From Desmodesmus armatus (Eukaryota > Chlorophyta > Chlorophyceae > Sphaeropleales > Scenedesmaceae): 64,000 bases of DNA. Shown here piece by piece: positions 45,732 to 59,200 of this stretch. The notes beneath the pieces are model-generated. The model did not search any database. It worked only from the letters and a program-made list of their open reading frames with translations, and was not told the origin of the DNA. Location: contig VIIQ02000296.1 of assembly GCA_007449985.2 (NCBI GenBank), forward strand, positions 1-64,000. The letters are read 5' to 3'. The position numbers were made by a program, and so were the translations under genes. Position 1 is the stretch's first letter. Every line of letters starts with the position of its first letter.

Positions 45732-46608
45732 TTACTGCTCCTCCTGCTGCTCTGTGCTGACTTCACCACTGCTGCCAGCTGCTGCTGCTGCCACTGCTGT
45801 CCCTAGAGGTAGGCCATACACCTCAGACCACACTCCCTGTGGCATCAGGACATAAATACAGACAAAAACAAACGAAACAGCAGCAGGACATACCCATACA
45901 ATGTGTGTTAGCGATCCAGTCCCTTTGCAGAACCAAGATTGTTCTAGTGCCGCACTGCTGCTCTTGCCGCAACTGAGTTCAGACCTGCTGCCTTTTCGTA
46001 CAGCATCCACTAGCTGCACCCAAACGGTTCAGTCCAGCAGCTGCACCCCACCCAGTAACAACGTGTTCCATTCATGTTGGCATCAAGCACAAAAGCTGAA
46101 CCTTTCCCGTTCCCTCCTTTCACCTCCTGCCCCCGCCTCACCTTCCACGCGTACACTCCCACCAAGGCAACCACATCAGCAGAGAAGATGAATGGGAAGC
46201 TTTTCCACACAAATGGCAGGATCACATTCATCAGAGGCACCTGTGCAACCAAACCAGCACACATCAAATGCAGATCATTGACTCTGGCACAATGCACAAC
46301 AAAGCCAGATTTCCAAAGCTGCATTCACATCAAATACTCCGTCAGCTAACACTGCGTGTCACCATCGTTATGGCTGCCCTCATTCCATAGTAATCACTCT
46401 CATGCTGTGAACTTGGGTCTATCATGCAGTTGAAATTCAAGGTTCTAGCTGGGAAACTTCCTTGAAGCTCCACAGCAAGAAACTTGCATTCCAACAGCAT
46501 GATAGACCAAAGTTCACAGCATGAGAGCGATTACTACTGTGTTTGCACACTCCCACTTGCATCAACTCACCAGCAGGAACAGCAGGTTGAGTGCATCCTT
46601 CTCCCTGC

Positions 46609-46643
<35 letters not shown>

Positions 46644-46947
46644 TCAGGCGGCAACGCATTTCAGCGACCCCACGCCTGACCCACGACCCAAGCAAGCGCA
46701 ACAGCCACTGATGCACAGCAACAGACACACTTGCGCAGGCCTTGAAACGGACGACGCAGGTGCACTGACTGGCACGTGCGCTAGCAAGGTAACACAGGAA
46801 CCCTGGTGTCAGGGGGCTGGAGACATACCCTCATTGACAGAGGCTAAGAATCCTGCAACACCCCAACGAGCTGCCCCCCCCCCCCTTATGTGATGCGTAC
46901 CTGGGTGTGCACTCCTTAGCACGCAGTGAGGGGATGGTGAACATCCT

Positions 46948-47007
<60 letters not shown>

Positions 47008-48186
47008 CACAGATGCTTCAGTGTCACCTCATTAAACATGCACCATGGCTTACTTACCCTGATTGAATTCTGGCAATAGAACCCAGGTGCAAGCTGTGTC
47101 TCAACACACACAACTTGATGTCCATACACACAGCTAGGTGGCTGCTGGCAGCGAACCACAAGAGGCACTGACCAATATTGGTCCCAAGGTCCCAAGCATG
47201 AGCAACAACTCTCTGCACACACCTTCGCTGAACCAAAACCTATGTTGTCATTGGGGTCCAACAACATCCCTACTGCAGCTCAGACCTAAACCTGACCCCG
47301 ACCTTGCCCCGACCATGAAACAAGGGTCTGCTCACCAGATGCTCCACATACCCATCAGCCGCGCAATATTGGGGTCATCACTTGGAAATATGACGTTATA
47401 TGACAACAGGCCGCCAGCTACCACCGCCAGCCACGCTTGCACCTCAAAAATCTACGTCAGCAGCAGCAGCAGGACAACGGTTGTTGCAGGATGGCAGCCG
47501 CAGCCCCAGCAGCAGCCAGGCAAAGCATAACATAGCAGAAGAGGTAAAGGGCAGCTTGCTGGGCTTATGCAGACACCAAAAGCATGCACGGCTGTTGCTG
47601 TTGCTGGCATCAATGATGTTCTGTTGCTGCTTTTTGCCTGGTCACACACGATGTCGCAGCGACATTGCGAGTACTGCTGCTGCTGCTGCTCCTACTGCTG
47701 TCACCCTATTGCTGCTGTGACCCTGCTGCTGCCGAGCCCCATTGCTGCTGTGCTGCTGCTGCTGCTGGAGCTGCTGCCAGCCTGACCCTGCTGGCCCCTC
47801 TCCCCTGCTGTGGCTGCTGCTGTGTTGTCCTGCACGTTTTACAGCACGCAGCACTTGACTGCTACCAATGCTTTTCCCAGCTGCAGCTGGTATCCATCGA
47901 AAACCCCTGCTGCTGTGCAGCGTGCGGCCGGTTGTTGCTGCTGATGATGCTGATGCCCTGTTGCTGCGGCTGCTCCTGCTGCTGCCATGCCGCTGCCAAA
48001 ACCTGCTGCTGCTGCTGCTGCTGCTGTCACCCATACCTGCCTCTTGCCGCTGCCTTGCCATCCCTCACACGGCACAGCACGCTGTCGCTGCTGTGCTGCC
48101 GCTCAGACCCTGCAGCAACTTGCTCTGCTGCCGCCCTGCTGATACTCTGCTGCTGCTGCTGCTGCTGCCGCTGCCGCTGCCGCTGC

Positions 48187-48224
<38 letters not shown>

Positions 48225-48940
48225 AAGCGCCACTCACATTGTACAGCACGCTGCCCTTGACAGCTGGGTTCTTGGTCTTGCCCGATGCGCGTGGTGCGAA
48301 GGTGCTGGCAGTCTGACGCGTCAACTTGCTCAACTGCTTGTCCAGGTTCACTGTGCTGTCTGCGTGTGCAAGTGGTGGTGGTAGTGGGTGGGGAGGGAGG
48401 GGGCGTATCATCTGATTGGTTGATTGTCTGGGAGCAGTGCGTATGTATGGTGACATGGTGGTAGTGGTGAGAAGGATGGTGAATATGGAAGGGGTTGGGG
48501 AGCCTGTCTGGTGACTTGGAGGTAACAAGGATAACATAATTACATCGTGACCCAGCACACACATGGCCGGCAACAGCCCACTTGTACCAACTTTTGACAG
48601 TGCTGTTGCGAGGCAGCAGCGTGGTCAAGTCTGTGTGTGTGGTGGACAGCACGGCATGCACCTTTCTACACTCCAAGCCCCACACAGGTGTTTGCAAAGC
48701 GCAGTGATACATACACGATGTAAACTGCCCGGGAATCACAACGCATGGCAGGACCCCAGCAAGGCATGAGAATCACACCCACACACCTGACTCTGCACTC
48801 TGCTGCTGTTGCTGCTCCTCCACAGCTCTGCATACCAGGCTGCGACTGGATCCAATCCTGGCAACTCCATGAGGCGTCAGCGACTTGCAGGAGGCCGAAA
48901 TACGTGATGTAGCCACTCTGCTGCTTGCTGCCAACTGCAT
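45732..48940 (-). CDS. Conserved plastid-targeted membrane protein (possibly RPH1-like)
   Basis: Seven small exons (48787-48940, 48238-48359, 47336-47442, 46901-46945, 46571-46604, 46142-46240, 45732-45836) join in phase to 221 aa. Residues 1-40 look like a transit peptide (MQLAASSRVATSRISASCKS). Hydrophobic segments are QAWLAVVAGGLLSYNVIF, NLLFLLVPLMNVILPFVW and FIFSADVVALVGVYAW. Between them lies a conserved loop, MGMWSIWMFTIPSLRAKECT-PREKDAL. The C-terminus is Ala/Glu/Gln-rich. The WMFTIPSLRA-CTPREK-ALN pattern recalls a conserved green-lineage family that I believe includes plant RPH1 (RESISTANCE TO PHYTOPHTHORA 1, chloroplastic); this is from memory and unverified. It is divergent from the FtsHi gene. 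Confidence 0.75.
46389..46535. repeat. 39-bp inverted repeat in intron of plastid membrane protein gene
   Basis: Arms 46389-46427 and 46497-46535 match with two differences around a 69-nt loop, in the intron between exons 46142-46240 and 46571-46604. MITE-like or small-RNA-precursor-like. Confidence 0.85.
46608..46642. repeat. (CAG)n tract next to a 3' splice site
   Basis: About 11 CAG units directly upstream (minus sense: CTG run) of the acceptor of exon 46571-46604, standing in for the polypyrimidine tract. Confidence 0.85.
46949..47006. repeat. (CAG)19 tract next to a 3' splice site
   Basis: About 19 uninterrupted CAG units. On the coding strand this is (CTG)19 immediately before the TAG acceptor of exon 46901-46945. 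Confidence 0.95.
48143..48227. repeat. CTG/CCGCTG repeat next to a 5' splice site
   Basis: An interrupted run of CTG and CCGCTG units beginning a few bases beyond the donor of exon 48238-48359. It generates long spurious poly-Ser/Ala/Leu frames. Confidence 0.9.
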
Positions 48941-49347
48941 CTTGACCAGTGGGTTGCAAAGTAGACAGCACGAGTGGGAGGGCCCGCTTTCTTGTGGCCG
49001 ACACAAAACACCAAACTATAGCATGACTTTGCAGGCGCAGAGCAATTGGAGCCAGATCCTTTTCCTACAATGACTAAACCTTTGGATGACAGCTTCCCGA
49101 GGACCGGACGTTTGCACCATTCAGTTGCTGCCGATGCTACATTTGCGACTTCCACTGTGATCTGTCAGCGTTCGAGCTTCAGCAGCGTCATTTCGGCAGC
49201 AGCATTGCCGGGGCAAGGTGTCTGTTGCCTGTTTCTGTTATCATTTAGCTGATCAGTACAACACAAAACACACCTCAAGTCTCCCGTCTAGCCGAGATGA
49301 CGCCCTGCTGACTGCCGTCCTGAGCAGCTCAGATCACATCTTACAGG
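48941..49347. promoter_or_regulatory. Shared divergent upstream region of two plastid-protein genes
   Basis: 407 bp separate the start codons of the membrane protein (minus) and the FtsHi protein (plus), so both promoters must lie here or overlap. No specific element was identified. Confidence 0.45.
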
Positions 49348-50238
49348 ATGCAGTTGGCTCCTGCCAGCGCTTGTTCAGGCCATCTGGCTCCTCAAAAGCT
49401 GCAGCAGAATCTGGGAAGCTCTTACAGGGCAGCTAGCTGCATCCCACAGCAAGGCAGGAGGCAATCCGTGCTGCTGCTGCCACATGCCTGCAGCATTGGA
49501 CAGCGGCAGCATGTAGGGACACCGCCTCAGCTAGGCAGCAGCTGCAGTAGCAGACGCATCAGCAGCAGCCGCAATCACTGGCACAAGTCATCATGCCGAG
49601 CAGCAGCCAGCTCTCAAGACAGCAGCGGCAGTGCTGGCGATCAGCAGGAAAATGCGTCGGAGCCCCTGCAGCAGCAGGAACTCCAACAGCAGCAGCAGCA
49701 GTGGCAACAGCCACAACAGCAGCAGGTACAGCCCACACAGAGGCTGTTGTCGCTGCTGGGGCGGGCAGTTGGTCCAGCGGTTTTGCTGGCCTTTGCAGCA
49801 GCAGTTTCCCCTCGGCCCAGCCATGCAGCAGCAGCATCAACTAGCAGGTGGGTTTTTACAAGGCTTTAACAGGACCTATCAACTCTGGCAGGGCTGTCGA
49901 GCAGCAACGACGAGAGGATGATTGTGTGAAGCCCTGCTTGTGCCTGTCTGCATGGTGACGGTGTGCAACAAAAAGCAAACCCCTCAATGCCTGTGTGTTG
50001 TGTTCAGATGCCTGCATTCCATCATTAGAGTCAACGGTGTAAATTTCAAAGCAAGCAAACCACCGTTCTCAGCTGCTTATCTTTGTCAACTTGTCAGTGT
50101 TATCAATGGTTCATGGGGCCTATTCAAAAGTGAACACTCTTGGAGGTGTTCCACACACATATATATGTTTTCAACCTTTCCATCCCCTTCCATGCTGTGC
50201 CACTTCCTGCAGATCGCCAGTGGTGACGCTACAGCAGG

Positions 50239-50274
<36 letters not shown>

Positions 50275-53200
50275 CCGGCAGCAGCAGCCAACACAGCAGC
50301 AGCAGCAGTCGAGGCTGGTCCTTGTCGGGCTATGGGGACCTGGCAGCAGCTGCTGTTGCCCCAACAGACACCAAGCCCAGCAAGCAGCAGGTGGCAGCAG
50401 CCGTCAGGTACGCCGTATGAGCTTGGGCTTTTACTTTGTTTCCTACTTCAATGATGTACATCCATTTATGTTGGCCTTGTAGAATGCAGCACGTATCCAG
50501 TCCACCAACTGCACCAAACATCATCTGATGCTGCCTTTGCTGCCACCAATGCGCCTCAGATGCCATGCGCTCACAGCGCTTGCTGCTAACCACAGCAGCC
50601 TCCAAACTGCTGTAGTTGCTGCTGCCGCAGCTGCAGCTGGCACCCTCTTGCTGCTGCACAGAAAATCAGTAAACAGCATGGGGCATGGCAACGCTCTTCG
50701 CTGTGTATGTGCTTTAATCTCTTTTTCGTTAGTCGTTGCTTACTCTTCACATGCAGTACTGTTTCTTCCATGCTGCCAGTACATCAGCATTTTCTGCCGG
50801 CCACACCGCGTATGTTTTACTCTCTGCGCGCCGCCACCTCTTTTGTTGTTGCTGCCACAACGGCAGGTCTGAATCAGACCTTCAACGCCTTCTGCATAGG
50901 CTGCTGCTGCCGCCTTGTTTTGCTGTCACCCTTTGAGTTATGCATCGCTGACGTTTTATCGCTGTTCAAATTGTCTTGCTGCTCCGCTGCAACACGCAGG
51001 TCTGACCCAGACCTTCAACAGCTGATAGCCAACCACAAGAAGGCTTGGTACAAGGCACACCCGGAGCGTGCGGGGTCTGGCGTATACGAGGCGCGGCTCA
51101 ACAGCCAGCTAGGCATCCCACTGGACTTTGACAGCCTCAACACCAGCATGGTGTACGCACCAGGGGACGTGGCCGACAGGTGCGTTGTGCTGGGCTTGGT
51201 TGATAAATGCAGTAGGGTTTTGTGTAGAGCCTCTATAATAAGTTATCTGATAAGTTATCTTGGGATGCCCGCTTGTGGGCAAACTAGAGGGGCCCGATTG
51301 TAGTCAACTGGCCATGCACACTGGTGGCTAGGGCCTAGTTTGTATGAGGCGCCGCTCAACAGCCAGCTGAGTATTCCGCTGGACTTTGACAGCCTCAACA
51401 CCAGCATGGTGTATGCTCCTGGGGACGTGGCAGACAGGTGCGGCTTGCCTGCTGTTTAGCCTTGCAATCTGGGGTGGTAGGTATACTAGAGGAGTTTGGA
51501 GTGTCGCGGACCAACCAAGCACACTGGCGGCTAGGGGTCTCAGATAAGCACACCGGTTTTGCACGAGGGGTCAACACGAGCATGGTGTACGCACCTGGGG
51601 ACGTGGCAGACAGGTGCGTTGTGCTGGGCTTGGTTGATAAACGCAGTAGGTTCCACTGTGTAGAGTTGGCTTGGGAGCCCTGTTTGTGGGTATACGAGAG
51701 GGGGCTGGAGTGTAGCCAACTGGCCATGCACACTGGCGGCTAGGGGTCTGGTGTGTACGAGGCGCGGCTCACAGATTTTTCTTCTTCCGCGGGCTTATGC
51801 TGTGCTCACAGGAGGGACACGGGTCAGATCTACACATTCCTCATTGCCATGCTACAAGAGAGATACGGATATCGTATGTCGTAGACACTGTGTGTTCGAC
51901 CCTACTAATGGCTGTAACCCTGTGTGTGCCAATGTCCGTGCAGGAAAGACAAGGGTCAGATCTACACGTTCCTGAATGCCATGCTGAACCAGTATGACAA
52001 CGAGGACTTCGACCTGGGCATCAAACAGTTCCTCATCGAGCAGGTGTGTGTGTGTGCTGTTTTTGGTTTCGACTGAATATATTCATCAGTTAGTTTCAAT
52101 TGACTAAGTTTGATAATCAAACTAGTAAAATAACCACCTCAGTTCACATGCATAGAGGACTTTAACCTGGGCATCAAGCAGTTCCTCATTGAGCAGGTGT
52201 GTGTGTGTGTGTGGGTGGGGGGGGGGGAGGGGTGTTTGTTTTATTGCGACAATGGTTCATGCTGCAACGATGGCTTTTGCTGTGCAGGTGTGTCTATATT
52301 GTCACAACCATTGAGGCCACGATATTTTGCTGACTGCTTCTGCAGACAAGTAGGTTGTCTCCAATGCTGTACATCGTGCTGTACTGTACTATCGTACTGT
52401 AGTCAATGTGTCTTGTACTGTACTGCACTTGTCTGTCCTGCAGCAAATCCAAGAGGACATGGAAGATGGTCTTGACAAGAAGGGGGACAACAAGGACTTT
52501 GAGGAGAAGCTGGCAGAGCAGCTCTTTGCAGACGAGAACACACAGAAGATCCAGGTGTGTGTGTGGGGGGGTGGGGGTGGGGGTGGGGATCATGGGTGAT
52601 AGTGGCAGTGCAGCCATTGTGGGTGTGTAGACACAGCAAGTGCATTCAGCCAGTTGTGTGGGGGGGGGGGGGGGTGCATGGGTGAGGTTTGCAGAGCAGC
52701 TCTTTGCTGACAAAAACACACAGAAGATCCAGGTAGGCGCGTGCATGGATGTTTTCATGTTGTTTAATCATCCTTCAATCGTGCAGATGCATCAAAGTGA
52801 CATCCCTGATGGCGCCTTCACCACTGAGAGGTTGAAGCGGCGTGCATGACTTTACTTGAACAGCAACTTACTGACATATTTATGTATTACTCTCACTCCT
52901 GCAGATGCGTGAGAGTGACATCCCTGATGACGCTTTCACCACTGAGAAAATGGAGGAGGCCAACTTGGTGATGGGCCCACAGTCCAGCCTGTCGACTGCA
53001 TGGAGGGTCAATGAGCACCTGCAGGAGCTGGCATACACACAGCTCTGGTGGGTTGATACTGCGGGGTACTGGTTGGGACTTCCAACTGGGACGGACCCAG
53101 ACGTCGCCATGGGACACTTCAAATGTTTGTTCCCGGGTGCTTGGCGCGATTGCGTTCACTTTCAATCTCAGTGTCTGAAAGCAGCTGCTGCATCTGACAT

Positions 53201-56200
53201 GTGTGATGGCACAGCATGACGCAAGTGCTGTCTGTGTGGCGGACACGGAGCCTGATGTGACTATTGCCTGCAGGACGCTTGTGGGTGAGGGCCATGTGGA
53301 TGCGCTGCGTGTGTACGGCCCAGAAGGCAACACAGCCATCGTCACACTCAAGGCCAGCGCACCAGGCGGTGCACGCCAGTGCAAGGTAGGCGGCAGGTTT
53401 CCTTTGCACCATGCTTGATGTCTGCAGCAAGAGCAAGGCATGCAGACTGCCTTTTCTGTCCTGAGTCAGTGCCGCACCAGTGTGACGTGTAGCGTCATGG
53501 TGTGTTGGGCTGGAACAGGGCTGGCAAGGGATGTCCAACCGGCAGTGTTTTCCTGGTCTGGGGAGTTCATGAAAGAGGTGCAATCACCCAGTAGTGAGGG
53601 AGTGTCAGCACAGAAGCGGTGGTAATTCACCTCGTATGCTGCTGCATCCCCCCCCCCCAGAACATCTTTTACAGTAGTCAGCCTCAGGACCCTGGCGCCC
53701 AGACACAAACTCAGGATATGCTCCATTCATGATGCCATTCCATGTCCCCATCTTCGTGCCTTGTCACGTGTGGTCCTTGCCCCAGACCCGGACCTAGCAG
53801 AGTACCTGCTGGTTCACGGTCGGATGGTCAGCAGCAGTGTCCAAGCTGCCACAACCCCCGCTCTAATCTCACTGCCCTCCCCTGCCTCTCCCCTCGTCTA
53901 TCTTTTCCCAACACAGGTGGTCCTTGCACCAGACCCGGACTTGGCAGAGCACCTGCTTGTTCACGGCGTGATGGTCAGCAGCAGCAGCACTGAGGGCAAC
54001 CGACTCCAACGAGCCTTCCTCATCCAGATCGCTCGCTACACCATGCCTTTTGTGGTGATCAGCGCGCTGTTCTGGCTGCTTCACACTTGGATCCTGGACC
54101 CTGTGCCGAACCAGTTCAGGAGGCGTGAGTTCATCCGGTATCGGCGGGAGATCCTGCATGTGGGGACGAAGCTGAATTTCAGGTCGCCGGCACGCCAGGT
54201 GCGTCATGGCACAACTTGTGTGTGCAGGATGGGGGCTTTCGTGTGGGTCATGCAAATTTGCTTTGTCGTCTGCTCGCCAGGTTTGTCAGGGTGCAGCTGT
54301 ACATTTGGGCGGTAACTGTCCTTGTTATATGCAGCCCTTCCACTTTGTTGCGTGCACACAATTGTGAATGTATGCGGTCCCTGCAGCACACGTGTGTGCT
54401 TTCCATTGTGTGTGACACGCAGTCTCAACATGCTGGCAACATATGTGCGTATGTGTGTTTCCCGTCTGCGTGTGACCTGCAGGTGTTCATCGACACCACT
54501 GGGCCCGAGTTCATCGGCTGGGATGACATCAACGGCATTGACGAGGTGCGTCATGCCATGCAACACCACTGTCAGCATGGCTGGCTTCATTCACTGTGGC
54601 GGTGTGCTGGCAAGCAGTCTGTAAGCTTGTGCGCAGCTGCCTGCACAGGACTTCTCCTCAGCACGAGCGACCCGATTCCTGCATACTTCACACTTCTTCT
54701 TACACAGCATTGCCCATCTTGTTCTGCTCAAGATGCTTCACTGTTTCCGGGTTTCAAGGCTCAAGAAGTGATGTGTGAGTGTTGAGTGGCTCATTTTGTC
54801 CACCGCAGGTCAAGGACGAGATTGAGGAAATCATCGACTACCTGAAGAACCCCGCGCTGCTGCGCCTGCGTGGTGTCAGCCGCATCGGTGGTGTGCTGCT
54901 TGCCGGAGCTCCTGGTACCGGAAAGACGCTTCTTGCGAAGGCCATCGCTGCAGAGTCAGGCGTCAAGATGTTCACCTGCTCCGGTACTGACTTCTACGAT
55001 GTCTACACCGGTGTGGGAGCTCGTCGCATCCGTGAGACGTTTGAGATGCTGCGGAACTTTGCACCTGCCGTGCTTTTCATCGATGAGTTCGATGCACTTG
55101 GTGCTGCTCGCGGTGCTGCTGCTGCTGGCGATGAGAGTGCGAGCATCATCAACGAGATGCTGGTGCAGGTGCGTCGCGCTGCATAAATCGTTCATCGGCA
55201 GCATTTCAGTTCGCAGGCCCGCCAGAACTGTTTCCTGTTGCTCTACTGAGGTCTGGAGACTCCTTGCACAGCCGGATATATTCATAAACTTCAAAAGCAC
55301 GCCATCAGCTGGCCTGCAACACAGTAATGGACGCATGCAGCTGGCAGGCATCAACTGACTGTGCAATGTTGCCTTGGTACCTGCAGATGGACGGGTTTGA
55401 GGACAACCGTGGTCTGGTCGTCCTGGGTGCCACCAACAGGCCTGGAGCCATCGATGCTGCGTTGATCCGCCCAGGGCGCTTTGACCGCATCATCTACATG
55501 CCGCTGCCTGATGCACCTGGCCGCGCAAAGATCCTGCAGGTACGCTTCATGCAGCGATTGCTGCTGTTGCTGGCGGCAAACCAAATGCCTTATGGACTCT
55601 ATTTTTTTATGATTCATCCCGGGCCCTGGGCCAAGAGGGCGCGTAGTGTCAGAGGAGTAGGTCCCATCGGGGCAGGTAGCTTCAGAAGGCAGTGGCGTTG
55701 CATGTTGCCCCGCAGACAGCCAGCTGCACATAGAGCCGATTGCCCACTCACGGTCGGCGGACCTGCATTAGTGTCAGGCTACCATGTGATATGCACTGGC
55801 AAGTGTGAGGCTGGCAGATGCCTGTGCATAAGGTGCCCCAGCAGGCACTGCCTCCGGGAGTTGTGCAGGCCGTTGGCCGGATCAGTCATGTAAGCATTGA
55901 CGTGCTGGGTGTGTGCTTGTGCCTTGCAGGTTCATGCGCGCAACAAGTCGGTGGACCCCACAATCAACTGGGAGGAGGTGGCACGGTCGATGAGCGGCTT
56001 CACAGGTGTGCACCCACGCTGATACTTTGTTTGCCAAAATGCTGGCGTGGTGCTGTCGTATTTCTGCTTGCAGTCAGCCTCGGTCCAGGCACCCACATGT
56101 ACGTGTGTCAGTTTTGCAGTATGCCTGCATTGCTGGAAAGACTGCCACAACACTGCTTCAAGACTGAGTCAAGATGGCAGGCTCATAGGATGAGTTGTGT

Positions 56201-59200
56201 CTGTTTGGTGCGTCCAGGTGCTGACTGCATGGGTCTGATGGCGCGTGCTGCGCGCATGGCTGCGCGTCAGGGCCGTGAGGCCATCAGTGAGGACGACATC
56301 TACGCAGCAATGGAGAACAAGGCCATGGAGGCATACGCGGTGAGTGCATGAGGGGTGCCTTCATGACATGTATCTACATCTTCGTTTATCATGACATGTA
56401 GATGTATGATTCGTGCTGCCATGGTACAGAAGGTCGTGGAGGCATGCTATACCACACCTGGTTCAGGCGCCGAGTGAAGGCCACGTCGCTAATTCACTTG
56501 GCAACCTCAAACCTCAGTTGTGCTGGGCGCATTGGTTTGTATCACCTTGACGATGGAAAGGAGACACGCAGCCATGTGGACTGCAGGAAGGCCAGACAAT
56601 GCTTCTTATCTAAACTGTTCCTCACACTGTTGCCTTGCCCCTTTCACACTGTAGGAGGTGACCGGCCTGCCGCAGCCAGGGTTCAGTGGGCTGCAGGACC
56701 CTATTCCCTTGACATTGCGTAAGAGCATTGCGGTGTACGAGGCAGGCAAGGCCCTCATTGCCTACATCACCCCGGAGTATGACGAGATCGCTCGTGTCTC
56801 AATCTGCCCCTACAACATGGTGACAGGTGTGTGTGTCTGTTGGGGCTGGGGTACTACAGAAACATGCGAGCAGAAACGTAACGTACACGGTAACCCGTAT
56901 GCCTGCAAAGTTGTTCAACGTTCGAAGCCTGTCAGTGGTGTACGGGCTGCAAGCCTCATGTGTTTAAGTCACCGGCACATGTCTCAACCTCTCCCTGCAG
57001 CATGGTGTGTGTTTGGTATGTAGACACAGGGAGTGCATCCAGCGTATGTGTTGGCAGCCAGCAAGATGTGGTTCCTAACACCCTTCACGAGTTGAACTAG
57101 TGCAGCATTGCAGCAGTTTTGTCCGGTACTAAATGTGCATGCCACACCTGTTTGTGTTGCCTCTCTGTGTAGGTTACACGCTTTCACACACAGCAACACG
57201 TACGTTCAGCTCAGACACATGCTGTGGCTGTTTGCTGTTGCTGCTTTGCAGGCTACACGCTGTTTGTTGAGGATGAGTCAGCTCGTGCAAACGCTCTGAT
57301 GAGCAGGGGTGACATGGAGGGAGTCATGGTGGTGCACCTGGCAGGCCGCAGCGCAGAGAAGCTGGTCATGGGAGAGGGAGAGGTGCGTGGGAGGATTGCT
57401 TTGCTTCAGGTTGCACAGTGGTTTGGGGGGAGGGGAAGGCAGGGACAAAGACGGGGCTGGGAGTGTGACATGGAGGGGTGATGGTGGTGCACCTGGCAGG
57501 GCGCAGTGCAGAAAAGCTGGTCATGGGAGAGGGAGAGGTGTGTCCAATTGTTGAGGTGTGCACGTGTGGTTGTGTGTGCCACACACTGCAAGCTGGGACA
57601 TGCCTGGTGGTGTAAGCAGCTGCCTCGTTATGTAAGCAGGCGTGGGCGTGCAAGTTTATCTATACGTTCCTGCCTAGGTTCACCCCACACACATGCAACC
57701 TGTCAACAGCCGTGAGACTGCCACACATTGGCACTGCTACTGTGTAGGCAGCTGGTGTTCCTGCTGGCGTTGAAATCGCTGCCGGCTTCTGTGCGCACTG
57801 CTGTTGCTTTCTGCCTGCAGATGACTGGCCTGTGCGCCGCTGACCTGTTCCATGCCAACATCGTGGCCCGTGAGATGATCTTGTCAGCTGGCATGGGCCG
57901 CAAGATCGGTGAGTGCATGGCGAAGAAAATGTACAGGGTCAGCTGCACCTTGGCGGACCCACTGCTTTTTTTACCCTGTGAAGAAGCAGAGAAGCACACT
58001 GCACTGCTGTTGTCCTTTGGGGTCCGTTGCTCTAAGTTTTCCCCGTCCCATTCATGAGGCCACAGCTGCGATGCAAGCACTCCCGACGTTGTGTGGATGT
58101 GTCTCGACTTGCAGGCCCCATGGACCTGATGCAGCTGCACCCCAAGGCCACTGATGATGGCGGCGACCTGCTGCGCCAAATGGAACCTAAGGACAGCGGC
58201 GAGCAGCAGGGCTACTACAGCACCACAGGTGGGATCATTTCCATGGCGATTGCTCTCTGTGCTACACTGCAAGAATCGTTGAGCGCACCCAGTCACAATG
58301 TCGCACTTACAGCCGATGTGCCGTGGCTAGTCCACCACAACAGGGGGGCTGCCTTTCATCTAACCTCCTTCTGAGCTTCAGTGTTGCATGTGCGTGCAGT
58401 ACGCACCTTGGGGAGATTTCAAACGGCTGTACACGACACTACTGTATGTATGTGGATCTGCACCACAGACATGCACACCAAGATGGTGCATGTGTCACAA
58501 ACCTGCCCACGATAGCAGCGCTCACACATGGTGGTACGATGTAATCTGTATGTCCTTGTTGTACCGCAGACATGCCCACGGAGATGGCTCGCACTGCCAT
58601 GTCTGAGGTGCTGGAGCTCCTGGAAGCTGCTGAGGCCAAGGCCATGTACGGCCTGGCCATCAACTGGAAGCCGCTGCAGGCACTGACAGAGGCACTGCTG
58701 GACCGGGGAGTCCTGCAGGTGGGTCGACAATATGGTCTTCGTTGGGGCCCTGTCGCGCGCTTCCCGAGGGGTTTCCTGCTGTTTTTGTTGATCTTTCGGG
58801 GTATGAAAAGCTTGTGACTGATGCGCACAGAATGCTTGGCTGTGGCTTGCACCGGACAGGGGAGTCTTTCAGGAAGAGGGATGTTGGGGCGAGATGTTGG
58901 CGCCTTGTTGTTCTAGCAAAGCAGTAGAGCCAAGTGCTTTTGTCACAGGCTGCGCTTGGGTTCTGCTTTTTTAGGTCGTTTGGCTCAGGAGGTACTTGAT
59001 CACCCCTGTAATTGTCACTCGCGCATCACACACTTGCTGCTTCTTATCGTCTGCGCATGCTGTCCTCACAGGGCAAGGAGGTCGCTCACATCCTGGAGAG
59101 CAACGGCATCGTCCACTTCCCCGACCCCTACACCCTGACCATCGCACAGCCAAGCACATGCTTGAACATCCTCATGAACATCCATTTTACTGGCACTTCC

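Noticed and set aside
47642..48260. Several long frames rich in Leu/Cys/Ser/Ala
   Set aside because: Translations of CTG/CAG repeats inside introns of the plastid membrane protein gene; frames on both strands are equally open.
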